Assembly: GCA_016794035.1 (NCBI GenBank)
Contig: JAEUHS010000020.1
Coordinates: 16,279 to 80,278 of the forward strand
Direction of reading: 5' to 3'
DNA: 64,000 nucleotides
Origin: Planctomycetota bacterium
GTDB lineage: Bacteria; Planctomycetota; UBA1135; UBA2386
Positions 33,905-42,005 of this stretch are shown in pieces (within the stretch, counting starts at the first letter, position 1; each line of letters begins with the position of its first letter). The notes under the pieces are model-generated. The model was not told where the DNA came from and did not search any database. It saw only the letters and a list, made by a program, of their open reading frames with translations. The position numbers and the translations under genes are program-made.

Positions 33905-34288
33905 ATGCCCGACTCCGCGGAGCGCACGGCCCAGCGCAGCGTCGCCGACCGGATCGGCGTGCCGATCGCACGCCGTCACATCTTCCTGTGTGCCGACGCA
34001 TCGACGCCGAAGTGCTGCGACCGCGACCGCAGCCTCGCGGCCTGGGAGTTCCTCAAGCGACGGCTGCAGGAACTGGGCCTGTCCGGGGCCGGTGGCATCC
34101 TGCGCACCAAGGCCAACTGCCTGCGCATCTGCTGCGGCGGGCCGATCGCGGTCGTCTACCCCGAGGGCACCTGGTACGCGGGCTGCGACCCGGCCGTGCT
34201 CGAGCAGATCGTGCAGCGCCACCTGCTGCGCGGCGAGGTCGTGGCGGAGCACGCGATCGTCTCGCGGCCGCTCGACCCCGACGCGTGA
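33905..34288 (+). CDS. Thioredoxin-like [2Fe-2S] ferredoxin
   Basis: The 127-residue protein has the thioredoxin-fold ferredoxin cysteine pattern: C29 in [10 protein letters not shown]37 or C38 in TPKCCDRD, and C72 and C76 in [10 protein letters not shown], followed by VVYPEGTWY. Such proteins carry a 2Fe-2S cluster and act as small electron carriers. The ATG at 33905 is used; an upstream ATG at 33866 would add 13 residues. It overlaps the hotdog thioesterase gene by four bases and is divergent from the EgtB-like gene, which needs an oxidant/reductant balance, but a functional link is only suggested. Confidence 0.88.
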   Translation: MPDSAERTAQRSVADRIGVPIARRHIFLCADASTPKCCDRDRSLAAWEFLKRRLQELGLSGAGGILRTKANCLRICCGGPIAVVYPEGTWYAGCDPAVLEQIVQRHLLRGEVVAEHAIVSRPLDPDA

Positions 34289-34734
34289 ACGGCGATGGAC
34301 CCGACGGCGGCGCCGGTGGTAGCGTGCCGGCCGTGGACCCCGCCGCACGCTTCGCCGCGACACCGTGCAACCGGCTGTTCGGCTTCCGGCTGCGTACGCG
34401 CAGCGCGACCCGCGTCGAGATCGAGCTGCCGCTGCGGCCCGAGTTCCTGCAGGAGGAAGGCGTGGTGCAGGGCGGCATCCTGACCGCGCTCGCCGACACC
34501 GCCGCGGTCTGGCTGCTGTGGCCCGACCTGCCTGCCGACCGCACGATGACCGGCGTCGACGCGTCGATGCGGTTTCTCGGCGCGGGCCGGCTCGACGGCG
34601 GCGCGCTGCTGGCGACCGCGACGCCGCTGCGCGTCGGCACCACCATCGCCGTCTGCGAGAGCAGGATCGAGCAGGCCCAGCGGCTCGTTGCCAAGGGCAC
34701 GTTCTCGTTCCTGCTGCGCCAGCGGCCGATATAG
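34285..34734 (+). CDS. PaaI-type hotdog thioesterase
   Basis: The 149-residue protein has the hotdog thioesterase core [19 protein letters not shown] and the strand [14 protein letters not shown] typical of PaaI/YdiI-type acyl-CoA thioesterases, which hydrolyse CoA thioesters in the cytoplasm. The GTG at 34285 overlaps the ferredoxin stop (GTGA); a second GTG at 34333 could give a shorter form with the first conserved residues. The putative promoter of the next gene overlaps its last codons. The acyl substrate is unknown. Confidence 0.83.
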   Translation: MNGDGPDGGAGGSVPAVDPAARFAATPCNRLFGFRLRTRSATRVEIELPLRPEFLQEEGVVQGGILTALADTAAVWLLWPDLPADRTMTGVDASMRFLGAGRLDGGALLATATPLRVGTTIAVCESRIEQAQRLVAKGTFSFLLRQRPI

Positions 34735-34735
34735 T
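34708..34735 (+). promoter_or_regulatory. Putative promoter of the methyltransferase gene
   Basis: TTCCTG (34708-34713) and TATAGT (34730-34735) are 16 bases apart; the -10 box spans the thioesterase stop codon. The start codon lies 16 bases after the -10 box, implying a very short leader. Confidence 0.45.
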
Positions 34736-34751
34736 CGGGCGCTTCGCACCG

Positions 34752-35465
34752 ATGGGTCTCAACACTCTGTTCAACCGGCTGTCGCTGCGCTCCCGGCGCA
34801 TCAAGATGGAGCTGCTGCAGCGCTATCTGCCGCTGCAGGGCACCGAGCGGGTGCTGGACATCGGCAGCCAGGTCGACACCCAGTCCCGCCAGCTGCTCGA
34901 GCGCTTCCCGGACCAGAGCCGCATCACCGCGGTGAACCTGTTCCCCGAGCACCTCGAGTCGATCCGCGCCGCCTACCCGGGCATCCACACGGTGCAGGCG
35001 GACGCGCGCAGCCTGCCGTTCCCCGACAAGTCGTTCGACCTGGTCTACAGCAACGCCGTGATCGAACACGTCGGCGACCTCGCCGACCAGCAGCGCATGG
35101 CCGAGGAGGTGCGCCGGGTCGGCAAGCGCTGGTTCCTGACCACGCCCAATCGCTGGTACCCGTTCGAGTTCCACGCCCGGCTGCCGCTGGTGTCGTGGCT
35201 GCCCGCGCGGCTGATGCACAAGACGACGCGCCTGTGGTCCTACAACCACGTGCACGGCCGCTACCAGCCCGGCAACGACCTGTCCGACGTACAGCTGCTG
35301 ACCGCGCGGCAGCTGCGAGCCCTGTTCCCGGACTCACTGATCGTGAAGCCGCGCGTGACGTTCTGGCCCGAGACGCTGGTCGTCATCGGGCCCCTCGCGG
35401 CCGACGGCACGCTGCCGGCGCTCGACGGGGTGCGCGCCGAGCCCGCCGGATCGCCCGCGTCGTAG
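34752..35465 (+). CDS. SAM-dependent class I methyltransferase
   Basis: The 237-residue protein has a Rossmann-type methyltransferase core: motif I VLDIGSQVDT, the acidic end of beta-2 (AVNLFPEHL), the VQADARSLPFPDKSFDLVYSNAVIEHV segment and a TTPNRWYPFEFH strand. This is the type-11 methyltransferase pattern often found with lipid, sugar or quinone acceptors. Here motif I has GSQ rather than the usual GCG, a minor deviation. The substrate is not deducible; neighbours do not form a pathway. The ATG at 34752 directly follows a promoter-like element. Confidence 0.85.
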   Translation: MGLNTLFNRLSLRSRRIKMELLQRYLPLQGTERVLDIGSQVDTQSRQLLERFPDQSRITAVNLFPEHLESIRAAYPGIHTVQADARSLPFPDKSFDLVYSNAVIEHVGDLADQQRMAEEVRRVGKRWFLTTPNRWYPFEFHARLPLVSWLPARLMHKTTRLWSYNHVHGRYQPGNDLSDVQLLTARQLRALFPDSLIVKPRVTFWPETLVVIGPLAADGTLPALDGVRAEPAGSPAS

Positions 35466-35642
35466 CGCCGGCCGCGTCGACTACAGGCAGCTCCTGCCAT
35501 CGCGGTCGGCAACTGGAACGAGATCGGATCGACGGCCTGAGCCGCGACGCTTCTGCCAAGGCGCGACCCGACTTGTTGTGAGTGGCACCCGCGGCGACTG
35601 GACCCGCGCGCAACCTGTTCGGCACAATCTCCGCACTGCAGC

Positions 35643-36266
35643 ATGCAGCCCATCCTTCGAGACGGACCCGACCCCGCGCCGGCGACGGTCGTACTGGCCC
35701 ACGGCGCCGGGGCGGGCATGGAGCACCCGTTCCTGCAGACGGTCGCCGAAGGCCTCGCCGCGACCGGCGTCGCGGTCGTGCGGTTCGAGTTCCCCTACCA
35801 GCACGCGGCGCGCACCGGTCCACGCAAGGCGCCCGACCGCATGCCGGTGCTGCAGGCGACGATGCGCGAGATCGTGTGCGAACACGCGCCGCCGCCGTTC
35901 GTGCTGGCCGGCAAGTCGATGGGCGGCCGCGTGGCGACGATGCTCGCCGACGAGCTCGACGCCGCCGGCGTGCTGGTGTTCGGCTACCCGTTCCACCCAC
36001 CGCGGCAGCCGACCCGGTTGCGCACCGAGCACCTCGCCGCGCTGCGCACGCCGTGCCTGATCCTGCAGGGCGAACGCGATCCGTTCGGCACGCGGGCGCA
36101 GGTCGCCGCCTACGCGCTCGCGCCGGGCATCACGATCGAATGGCTGCCCGACGGCGACCATTCGCTGGCGCCGCGCAAGAGCAGCGGCCACACCGCCGCC
36201 GACCACCTCGCGCACGCGATCGCAGCGGCCGCGCGGTTCGTGCGCCGCGTCACGCGGCCGACCTGA
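35643..36266 (+). CDS. Small alpha/beta hydrolase (KANL3/Tex30-like)
   Basis: The 207-residue hydrolase shows LAHGAGAGMEHPF near residue 20, the nucleophile elbow AGKSMGG (S92), the acid in GERDPFG (D146) and the histidine in DGDHSL (H173), giving a complete catalytic triad. The family includes dienelactone hydrolase-like and KANL3/Tex30 proteins with unknown natural substrates. The gene converges with the small secreted protein gene: the two stop codons are adjacent and form the palindrome TGATCA at 36264-36269, with no space for a terminator. Confidence 0.86.
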   Translation: MQPILRDGPDPAPATVVLAHGAGAGMEHPFLQTVAEGLAATGVAVVRFEFPYQHAARTGPRKAPDRMPVLQATMREIVCEHAPPPFVLAGKSMGGRVATMLADELDAAGVLVFGYPFHPPRQPTRLRTEHLAALRTPCLILQGERDPFGTRAQVAAYALAPGITIEWLPDGDHSLAPRKSSGHTAADHLAHAIAAAARFVRRVTRPT

Positions 36267-36557
36267 TCAGCGCGCGTGGCCGGCGACGACCGGGGCACGC
36301 TCGCGCCAGGTGATCTGCAGCGACAGCGAGTGGTCGCCGCGGCGCAGGTCGATCGTCAGCTCGCGGTCTCGCAGCTGCTCGACGAACGTGCGCAGCCATG
36401 ACTCTGCGGCGCGACGCGGCGCCGCGCCGTCGGGGGCGGCGACGACCGCGGGTCCGGCCGTCGCGACGGTCGCGGCCTGCACGTCTCCCTGCCAGATCGC
36501 GAAGCCGCTGACGGCGGCGACGAGCAGGGTGACGGCGACGGCCATGCGCTGGTTCAC
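36267..36557 (-). CDS. Small membrane-anchored or secreted protein of unknown function
   Basis: I do not recognise the family. The 96-residue product has a hydrophobic N-terminus (residues about 6-22, AVAVTLLVAAVSGFAIW) that could be a signal peptide or anchor, then an alanine-rich stretch and a short polar domain with WLRTFVEQLRDRELTI and HSLSLQITW. The GTG at 36557 overlaps the stop of the 2-oxoglutarate dehydrogenase gene (GTGA); an ATG four codons later is an alternative. Composition and codon usage are like the neighbours. Confidence 0.7.
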   Translation of the reverse strand: MNQRMAVAVTLLVAAVSGFAIWQGDVQAATVATAGPAVVAAPDGAAPRRAAESWLRTFVEQLRDRELTIDLRRGDHSLSLQITWRERAPVVAGHAR

Positions 36558-39500
36558 GGCGTCGCCTTGCCGAGCGCCTCGGCGGTCAGAGCCTGTTGTT
36601 CGGCCTTGTGCTTCTGCAGCGAACCGGTGGCCGGACTCGCGGCGGCACGGCGCATCGCGCTGCCCGACCACGGCAAGCGGTCGCGCACGAACGTCCACGC
36701 GCCCATGTTCGCCGGCTCCTCCTGGCACCACACGAACGCCGCCTTGCCATAGCGCCGGCGCAGCGCCTGCATCGCCGAGGCCGGCCACGGATACAGCAGT
36801 TCGAGCCGCACCAGCGCCACGGTCCGGTCGTCGCCGCGCGCGTCGAGCAGGTCGTAGTAGACCTTGCCCGAGCAGCAGACGACGCGGCGCACGGCGCCGG
36901 GCTCGCGCACGGTGACGTCGTCCTGCACCGGCCGGAACACACCCTCGGCGAGTTCTTCGGGCCGGCTGCCGGCCTCCTTCTGCCGCAGCAGGCTCTTCGG
37001 CGTCATCACCACCAGCGGCTTCTTCTCCTGGTCCAGCGCCTGGGCGCGCAGCAGGTGGTAGTAGCTCGCCGCCGACGACGGATTGGCGACGCGCAGGTTG
37101 TTCTCGGCACACAGCTGCAGGAAGCGCTCGAGCCGCGCGCTGCTGTGCTCGGGACCCTGCCCGTCGTAGCCGTGCGGCAGCAGCAGCACCAGGCCCGAGG
37201 TCTGGGTCCATTTCGCCTCGCCGGCGGCGAGGAACTGGTCGATCTGGATCTGCGCGCCGTTGACGAAGTCGCCGAACTGCGCCTCCCACAGCACCAGCCC
37301 GTCGGTGGCCGCACAGCTGTAGCCGTACTCGAAGCCGAGCGCCGCCTCCTCGCTGAGCAGCGAATCGACGACCACGAACGGCGCCTGGCCGTCGGCGAGG
37401 TGGTTCAGCGGCACGTAGCGCCGGCCGTCGCTGGCGTCGTAGAGGGCCGCATGGCGCTGGCTGAAGGTGCCGCGCCCAGAGTCCTGGCCGGCGAGGCGCA
37501 CCGGCACGCCGGCGACCAGCAGGCTGCCGAACGCGAGCGTCTCGGCGGTGGCGAAGTCGATCGGCTGCGTGCCGGCCAGCATGTCGGCGCGGCGCCCGAG
37601 CACGCCTTTGACCTTGGGATGCGGCGTCCAGTCCGCCGGCCAGTCGAGCAGGCGGGCGTTCCATTGCCGCAGCCGTTCGAGCGGCACCGGCCGTGGCTCG
37701 GGCGTCCATTCGCGATCGGCGGCCTCGGGCGGCAGCACGACGGGCGGCGGCTCGCTGGCGCGCACTTCGTCGAGCGACTGCTTGAGGCGCTGCTGCACCT
37801 TCTGGTCGTAGCCGGCGAGTTCGTCCTCGCGCAGCACGCCGGCCCGGATCAGGTAGTTCTGGTAGATCCGGCGCACGGTCGGATGGGCCTCGATCTGGCG
37901 ATACAGCAGCGGCTGCGTGTAGCTCGGCTCGTCGCCCTCGTTGTGGCCGTGGCGACGGTAGCAGACGATGTCGAGCACGACGTCGCTGTGGAAGCGGGCC
38001 CGGTAGTCCATCGCCAGCCGGATCATGCGCACCGCGGCCAGCGGATCGTCGCCGTTGACGTGGAAGATCGGCGCCTGCACGCCCTTGGCGACGTCGGTGC
38101 AGAACGGCGTGCTGCGCGAGTCCTGGGGCGACGTCGTGTAGCCGATCTGGTTGTTGACGACGACGTGCACGGTGCCGCCGGTGCGATAGCCGTGCAGCTG
38201 CGACATCTGCAGCGTCTCGTGCACGACGCCCTGACCGGCGAACGCGGCGTCGCCGTGCACCAGGATCGGCAGCACCTGCGTCCACGCCGTGTGCTCGCTG
38301 TCCTGCGGCAGACGCTCCTGGCGCGCGCGCGCCATGCCTTCGACCACGGGATCCACCGCTTCGAGGTGGCTCGGATTGCAGGCCAGCTCGACGGCGACGC
38401 GGTGGCCGCTCGCGGTCTCGTATTCGGCCGCGGCGCCGAGGTGGTACTTCACGTCGCCGGAGCCCTGCGTCATCGACGGATCGAGCCAGCCCTCGAACTC
38501 GCCGAAGATCTTCGTCAACGGCTTGCCGAGCACGTGCGCCAGCACGTTGAGGCGGCCGCGGTGGGCCATGCCGAGCACCGCGCGCTGCGCGCCCAGCTCG
38601 GCGGCCCGGTCGAGCAGCGCGTCGAGCACGGGGATCAGCGTGTCGCCCCCTTCGAGCGAGAAGCGCTTGTGGCCGACGAACCGCGTGTGCAGGAACTGCT
38701 CGAACGCCTCGGCCTCGACCAGCTTGTCGAGGATCTGCAGCTGCGCCTCCCGGCTGAGGCGCTCCTCGTTGCGGTTGCCCTCCATGCGCTCGCGCAGCCA
38801 GTGGCGCTGCTCCTGGTCGGCGATGTGCATGAACTCGGCGCCGACGTGGCGGCAGTACGTGAGGTGCAGCACCTCCTGGATCTCCCGCAACGTCGCGAAC
38901 GGCTTCTTGGTGACGCCGTCGCTGTAGAACGTGCGCTCCTTGTCCCACAGCGTCAGGCCGTAGGTCGACATGTCGAGCTCGGGCCAGTCGCCGCGCTCGG
39001 AGGCGCCGGACTCGCTCCGCAGCGGGTCGAGGTTGGCCAGCACGTGACCCCGCACGCGGTAGCTGCGGATGTAGGTCATCAGTCCGGCCGCGCGTTCGAG
39101 GTTCTCGGCCTCGCGCAGGCTGCTGCCGAGCGGTGGCCGGCGGTCGGCGCTGTGGCGCACCGGCCGGTACGGCACCTTCAGCGAGCGGAACACCTCGTCG
39201 TAGAAGCCCTCCTCGCCGAGCAGCAACCGGTGCATCCAGTCGAGGAACTGCCCCGACTCGGCGCCCTGGATCACGCGGTGGTCGTAGGTGCTGCTGACCA
39301 CCATCGAGCGCGACACGCCGAGTTCGGTCAGCGTCTCCGGCGAAGCACCCTGGAACGCGGCCGGCACTGCGATCGCGCCGGTCGCCAGGATGAAGCTCTG
39401 TCCGGCCATCAGCCGCGGCAGCGAGCTGACGGTGCCGATCGTGCCCGGGTTGGTCAACGAGCAGGTCGTGCCGGCGAAGTCGTCGGGCGCGAGCGTGCCG

Positions 39501-40132
39501 GCGCGAGCCTTGTCGATCAGCTGCTGGAACGCCGCGAAGAAGCCGGCGAAGTCCAGCGACGCGCAGTCCTTGACGTTCGGCACGACGAGGCTGCGGCGGC
39601 CGTCCTTGCCGGGCAGGTCGACGGCGATGCCGACGTTCCACGCGCGCCCGCGGCGGCGGAACGGCTTGCCGTCCTGCTCGACGAACTGACCGGCCATCGC
39701 CGGCACCCGCTGCATCGCGCGCACCATCGCCCAGGCGATCAGGTGCGTGAAGCTCACCTTCGGCAGGTAGAGGCCCTGCTGGTGCCGGTTGATGGAGTGC
39801 CGGTTCTCCTCGAGCACCTTGACCGGGATCTCGCGCGTCGACGTCGCCGTCGGCACCGAGAGGCTCTCGGTCATGTTCTTGACGATACGCCCGGCGACGC
39901 CGACGAGCGGCTGCAGGTCGGCGTCACCTTCGACGGCGGGTTCGGTCGCCGGCGCCACCTTGCGCGCCGGCCTCGCCACGGCGCTGGCCCGCTGCTCGGG
40001 CGGCAACGCCGTCTCGAACCAGCTGCGCCACTCCGTCGGCACCGACTCCGGTGCCTGCAGGTAGTCGCCGTAGACCTTCTCGGCGTAGGCGGCGTTGAGG
40101 CCGAACACTTCTTCGAAGTCGGGGCGGTGCAT
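36554..40132 (-). CDS. Multifunctional 2-oxoglutarate dehydrogenase (E2 succinyltransferase-like plus E1), Kgd type
   Basis: The 1192-residue protein has a short OGDH N-terminal segment (residues 1-40), a catalytic acyltransferase domain of about residues 85-310 without a lipoyl domain (catalytic STYDHRVIQGA, H285), and then a full thiamine-dependent E1 (HGDAAFAGQGVVHETLQ, YRRHGHNEGDEPSYTQP). This is the architecture of mycobacterial Kgd/SucA-type enzymes. It decarboxylates 2-oxoglutarate in the TCA cycle and, with an E2/E3 system elsewhere, forms succinyl-CoA; it can also make succinic semialdehyde. The start at 40132 follows infC by 19 bases. Confidence 0.93.
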   Translation of the reverse strand: MHRPDFEEVFGLNAAYAEKVYGDYLQAPESVPTEWRSWFETALPPEQRASAVARPARKVAPATEPAVEGDADLQPLVGVAGRIVKNMTESLSVPTATSTREIPVKVLEENRHSINRHQQGLYLPKVSFTHLIAWAMVRAMQRVPAMAGQFVEQDGKPFRRRGRAWNVGIAVDLPGKDGRRSLVVPNVKDCASLDFAGFFAAFQQLIDKARAGTLAPDDFAGTTCSLTNPGTIGTVSSLPRLMAGQSFILATGAIAVPAAFQGASPETLTELGVSRSMVVSSTYDHRVIQGAESGQFLDWMHRLLLGEEGFYDEVFRSLKVPYRPVRHSADRRPPLGSSLREAENLERAAGLMTYIRSYRVRGHVLANLDPLRSESGASERGDWPELDMSTYGLTLWDKERTFYSDGVTKKPFATLREIQEVLHLTYCRHVGAEFMHIADQEQRHWLRERMEGNRNEERLSREAQLQILDKLVEAEAFEQFLHTRFVGHKRFSLEGGDTLIPVLDALLDRAAELGAQRAVLGMAHRGRLNVLAHVLGKPLTKIFGEFEGWLDPSMTQGSGDVKYHLGAAAEYETASGHRVAVELACNPSHLEAVDPVVEGMARARQERLPQDSEHTAWTQVLPILVHGDAAFAGQGVVHETLQMSQLHGYRTGGTVHVVVNNQIGYTTSPQDSRSTPFCTDVAKGVQAPIFHVNGDDPLAAVRMIRLAMDYRARFHSDVVLDIVCYRRHGHNEGDEPSYTQPLLYRQIEAHPTVRRIYQNYLIRAGVLREDELAGYDQKVQQRLKQSLDEVRASEPPPVVLPPEAADREWTPEPRPVPLERLRQWNARLLDWPADWTPHPKVKGVLGRRADMLAGTQPIDFATAETLAFGSLLVAGVPVRLAGQDSGRGTFSQRHAALYDASDGRRYVPLNHLADGQAPFVVVDSLLSEEAALGFEYGYSCAATDGLVLWEAQFGDFVNGAQIQIDQFLAAGEAKWTQTSGLVLLLPHGYDGQGPEHSSARLERFLQLCAENNLRVANPSSAASYYHLLRAQALDQEKKPLVVMTPKSLLRQKEAGSRPEELAEGVFRPVQDDVTVREPGAVRRVVCCSGKVYYDLLDARGDDRTVALVRLELLYPWPASAMQALRRRYGKAAFVWCQEEPANMGAWTFVRDRLPWSGSAMRRAAASPATGSLQKHKAEQQALTAEALGKATP

Positions 40133-40151
40133 GCGCGGCTCCGCGGGGCGG

Positions 40152-40694
40152 CTACTTCTTCGTCAGCAGGAGGACCATGCGCCGGCCTTCCATGCGGATG
40201 CCGGACTCGACCTTGGCCACGTCGGCCAGCAGCTTGACGACTTCCTGCACGACCTGCTCGCCGACTTCCTTGTGCGCCATCTGCCGGCCGCGGAACAGGC
40301 AGCAGACCAGCACCTTGTCGCCGTCGGCGAGGAACTGCCGCGCCTGCTTGATCTTGACCTGCAGGTCGTGCTCGCCGGTCGCCGGTCGCACCCGCAGCTC
40401 CTTGACCTGGACCTGGTGCTGCTTCCTGCGGCTCGCCTGCTCCTTCTTCTTCTCCTCGTACTTGTACTTCCCGAAGTCCATGATGCGGCACACCGGGGGC
40501 CGCTGGTTCGGGGCGATCTCGACGAGGTCGAGTTGCTTGTGCAGCGCCAGGGCGAGGGCGTCGGCGGTCTCCATGATGCCGAGCTGCTTGTTCTCCTCGT
40601 CGATGACGCGCACCTGACGGATGCGGATCTGATGGTTGATGCGCGGACCCCGGTCGTGGCTACCGGGACGCCGCGGATCAGGCCTGCCGGACAT
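40152..40694 (-). CDS. infC: Translation initiation factor IF-3
   Basis: The 180-residue protein has the two IF-3 domains: N-terminal RINHQIRIRQVRVIDEENKQLGI and ALDLVEIAP-type segment with VCRIMDFGKYKYE, then the helical linker KKKEQASRRKQHQ and the C-terminal domain (KELRVRP, DGDKVLVCCLFRGRQM). It prevents premature 30S-50S joining and checks the start codon. The ATG at 40694 has an AAGAGGA ribosome-binding site four to five bases upstream, so unlike E. coli infC it appears to use a standard start. It is upstream of the 2-oxoglutarate dehydrogenase gene; rpmI/rplT are not adjacent. Confidence 0.95.
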   Translation of the reverse strand: MSGRPDPRRPGSHDRGPRINHQIRIRQVRVIDEENKQLGIMETADALALALHKQLDLVEIAPNQRPPVCRIMDFGKYKYEEKKKEQASRRKQHQVQVKELRVRPATGEHDLQVKIKQARQFLADGDKVLVCCLFRGRQMAHKEVGEQVVQEVVKLLADVAKVESGIRMEGRRMVLLLTKK

Positions 40695-40917
40695 GAATCC
40701 TCTTCGACTTCATCTGCACGTGGTACGGACTCCTGGGGTGGAGGGATGGAAGGCCGGGGCCGCGCACTCGCGCCGACCCCGGGGGCGAGGAAGGTAGTGG
40801 CCGCCGAGCCCCGCCGCAACGGCGTATCGGTCGGCTGTGGCAACGGGCTGGATCGGCCGGCTAGCATCGGGGCCGCGATGCCGCCGGCAGACCCGGCGCC
40901 GCCCGCCCCTACCGACC

Positions 40918-41325
40918 ATGAACATCCTCGTCCGCCGGATCCCCCTGTTGCTCCTGTGCCTGGCCGTCGGCTGCAAGTCGGCCGAGGAGAAGCGCGCCGC
41001 GCGCGAGGCCAAGCAGGCCGAACGCGAGGCGGCGATCCGGGAGCAGATGCACGCCAACGTGCCCGCCGACTCGCCGCTGCAGAAGGTCACGCTCGGCATG
41101 ACCGAGGCCGAGGTGCAGGCGATCCTCGGCGCGCCCACCCGGACCAGCACCCACATGACGGGCAAGCAGTTCAACCCGTGGAACTTCAGCGGCCGCGACA
41201 CCATGCGCGTGGTCTACCACTGGCAGGGCATCGGGCGGGTCGAGTTCTCGGCCGGCAGCTGGGGCCAGCGCAACGGCGCGATCCTCTGCTACGGCGACGT
41301 CAACGAGCCGGGCAGCGGCCAGTAG
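40918..41325 (+). CDS. Small BamE/SmpA-like lipoprotein
   Basis: The 135-residue product has a lipoprotein signal with lipobox LAVGC (Cys19), followed by a charged, probably helical stretch (EEKRAAREAKQAEREAA). It ends in a small domain with LGMTEAEVQAILGAP, the hallmark of the BamE/SmpA/OmlA fold. BamE is an accessory of outer-membrane protein insertion, but the same small fold occurs in other lipoproteins, so that function is only possible. A TAGCAT box lies at 40862-40867. It converges with the next gene. Confidence 0.8.
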   Translation: MNILVRRIPLLLLCLAVGCKSAEEKRAAREAKQAEREAAIREQMHANVPADSPLQKVTLGMTEAEVQAILGAPTRTSTHMTGKQFNPWNFSGRDTMRVVYHWQGIGRVEFSAGSWGQRNGAILCYGDVNEPGSGQ

Positions 41326-41364
41326 CCGCCGCCGGCGCGGCCCGGCCGGGCGACGCGCGCGGCC

Positions 41365-41814
41365 TCAGGCGCCGAAGTGGAACGGCACGACGTTCGACGT
41401 GCAGGTCGAGAACCCGAACGTCGGCATGCCGCCACCGGTGGGCATCGAGAACGTGAACGACAGCGACAGGCCCTGGCCGAAGCCGTCGACGCCCACGGTC
41501 GCGGTGCTCGGCACCGCGAAGCCACGCGAGACGGCGCCGGTCGCGCTCGCCATGCCGAGCGGCACCGGGAAGAACGGCGCGTCGAGGCCCAGCACCAGCG
41601 AGCCCGCGCTGCCGAGGCTGATGGTGGTGCTGCCCTGCGTCTCGCCGATCACGACGAAGGCGATGGCGTTGGCCGTCGAACCGGTGAGGTCGACCTGCAA
41701 CGTGGTACCGGGCAGGCCGGTGCCGGTGATCGCCAGCGTCGAGCACTGGGCGGTCGCGGCGGTGGTGAGCAAGCCGAGGGAGAGAGCGAGCAAGGACCTG
41801 GTGAGCATGGTCAT
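41365..41814 (-). CDS. Small secreted beta-rich protein
   Basis: The 149-residue product has a signal peptide (residues about 1-23, ending ATAQC) and a single beta-rich domain with CSTLAITGTGLPGTTLQV, a ...AFVVIGETQGS strand and a GQGLSLSFTFSMPTGGG strand. The arrangement resembles the C-terminal module of the kelch-type secreted protein at 13180-14574, suggesting a shared stand-alone fold. Function is unknown. Start is at 41814; an in-frame ATG at 41808 is an alternative. It is separated from the threonyl-tRNA synthetase gene by about 190 gene-free bases. Confidence 0.78.
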   Translation of the reverse strand: MTMLTRSLLALSLGLLTTAATAQCSTLAITGTGLPGTTLQVDLTGSTANAIAFVVIGETQGSTTISLGSAGSLVLGLDAPFFPVPLGMASATGAVSRGFAVPSTATVGVDGFGQGLSLSFTFSMPTGGGMPTFGFSTCTSNVVPFHFGA

Positions 41815-42005
41815 GGTGGTGTCGATGTCGGGGAGGTGATTGACGGCACCGTATTGACCGCACCAGCCGCCGCGGGACGGGATTCCGGCCGCCGCCCCGG
41901 CGCGCCGCGGAGGCCTCGAGCCGTGCGCACAACCAGAAGCCATGCGGCGTGCCGCGCGGTCACCCGGCACGCTCCGGCCGACGCCGGCACGACACTCGCG
42001 CGGCG

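Noticed and set aside
36264..36269. TGATCA palindrome as a regulatory site
   Set aside because: It is simply the two stop codons of convergent genes placed back to back.
36596..40237. 1213-residue open frame on the plus strand opposite the 2-oxoglutarate dehydrogenase gene
   Set aside because: Same antisense effect; no recognisable domain or start region.
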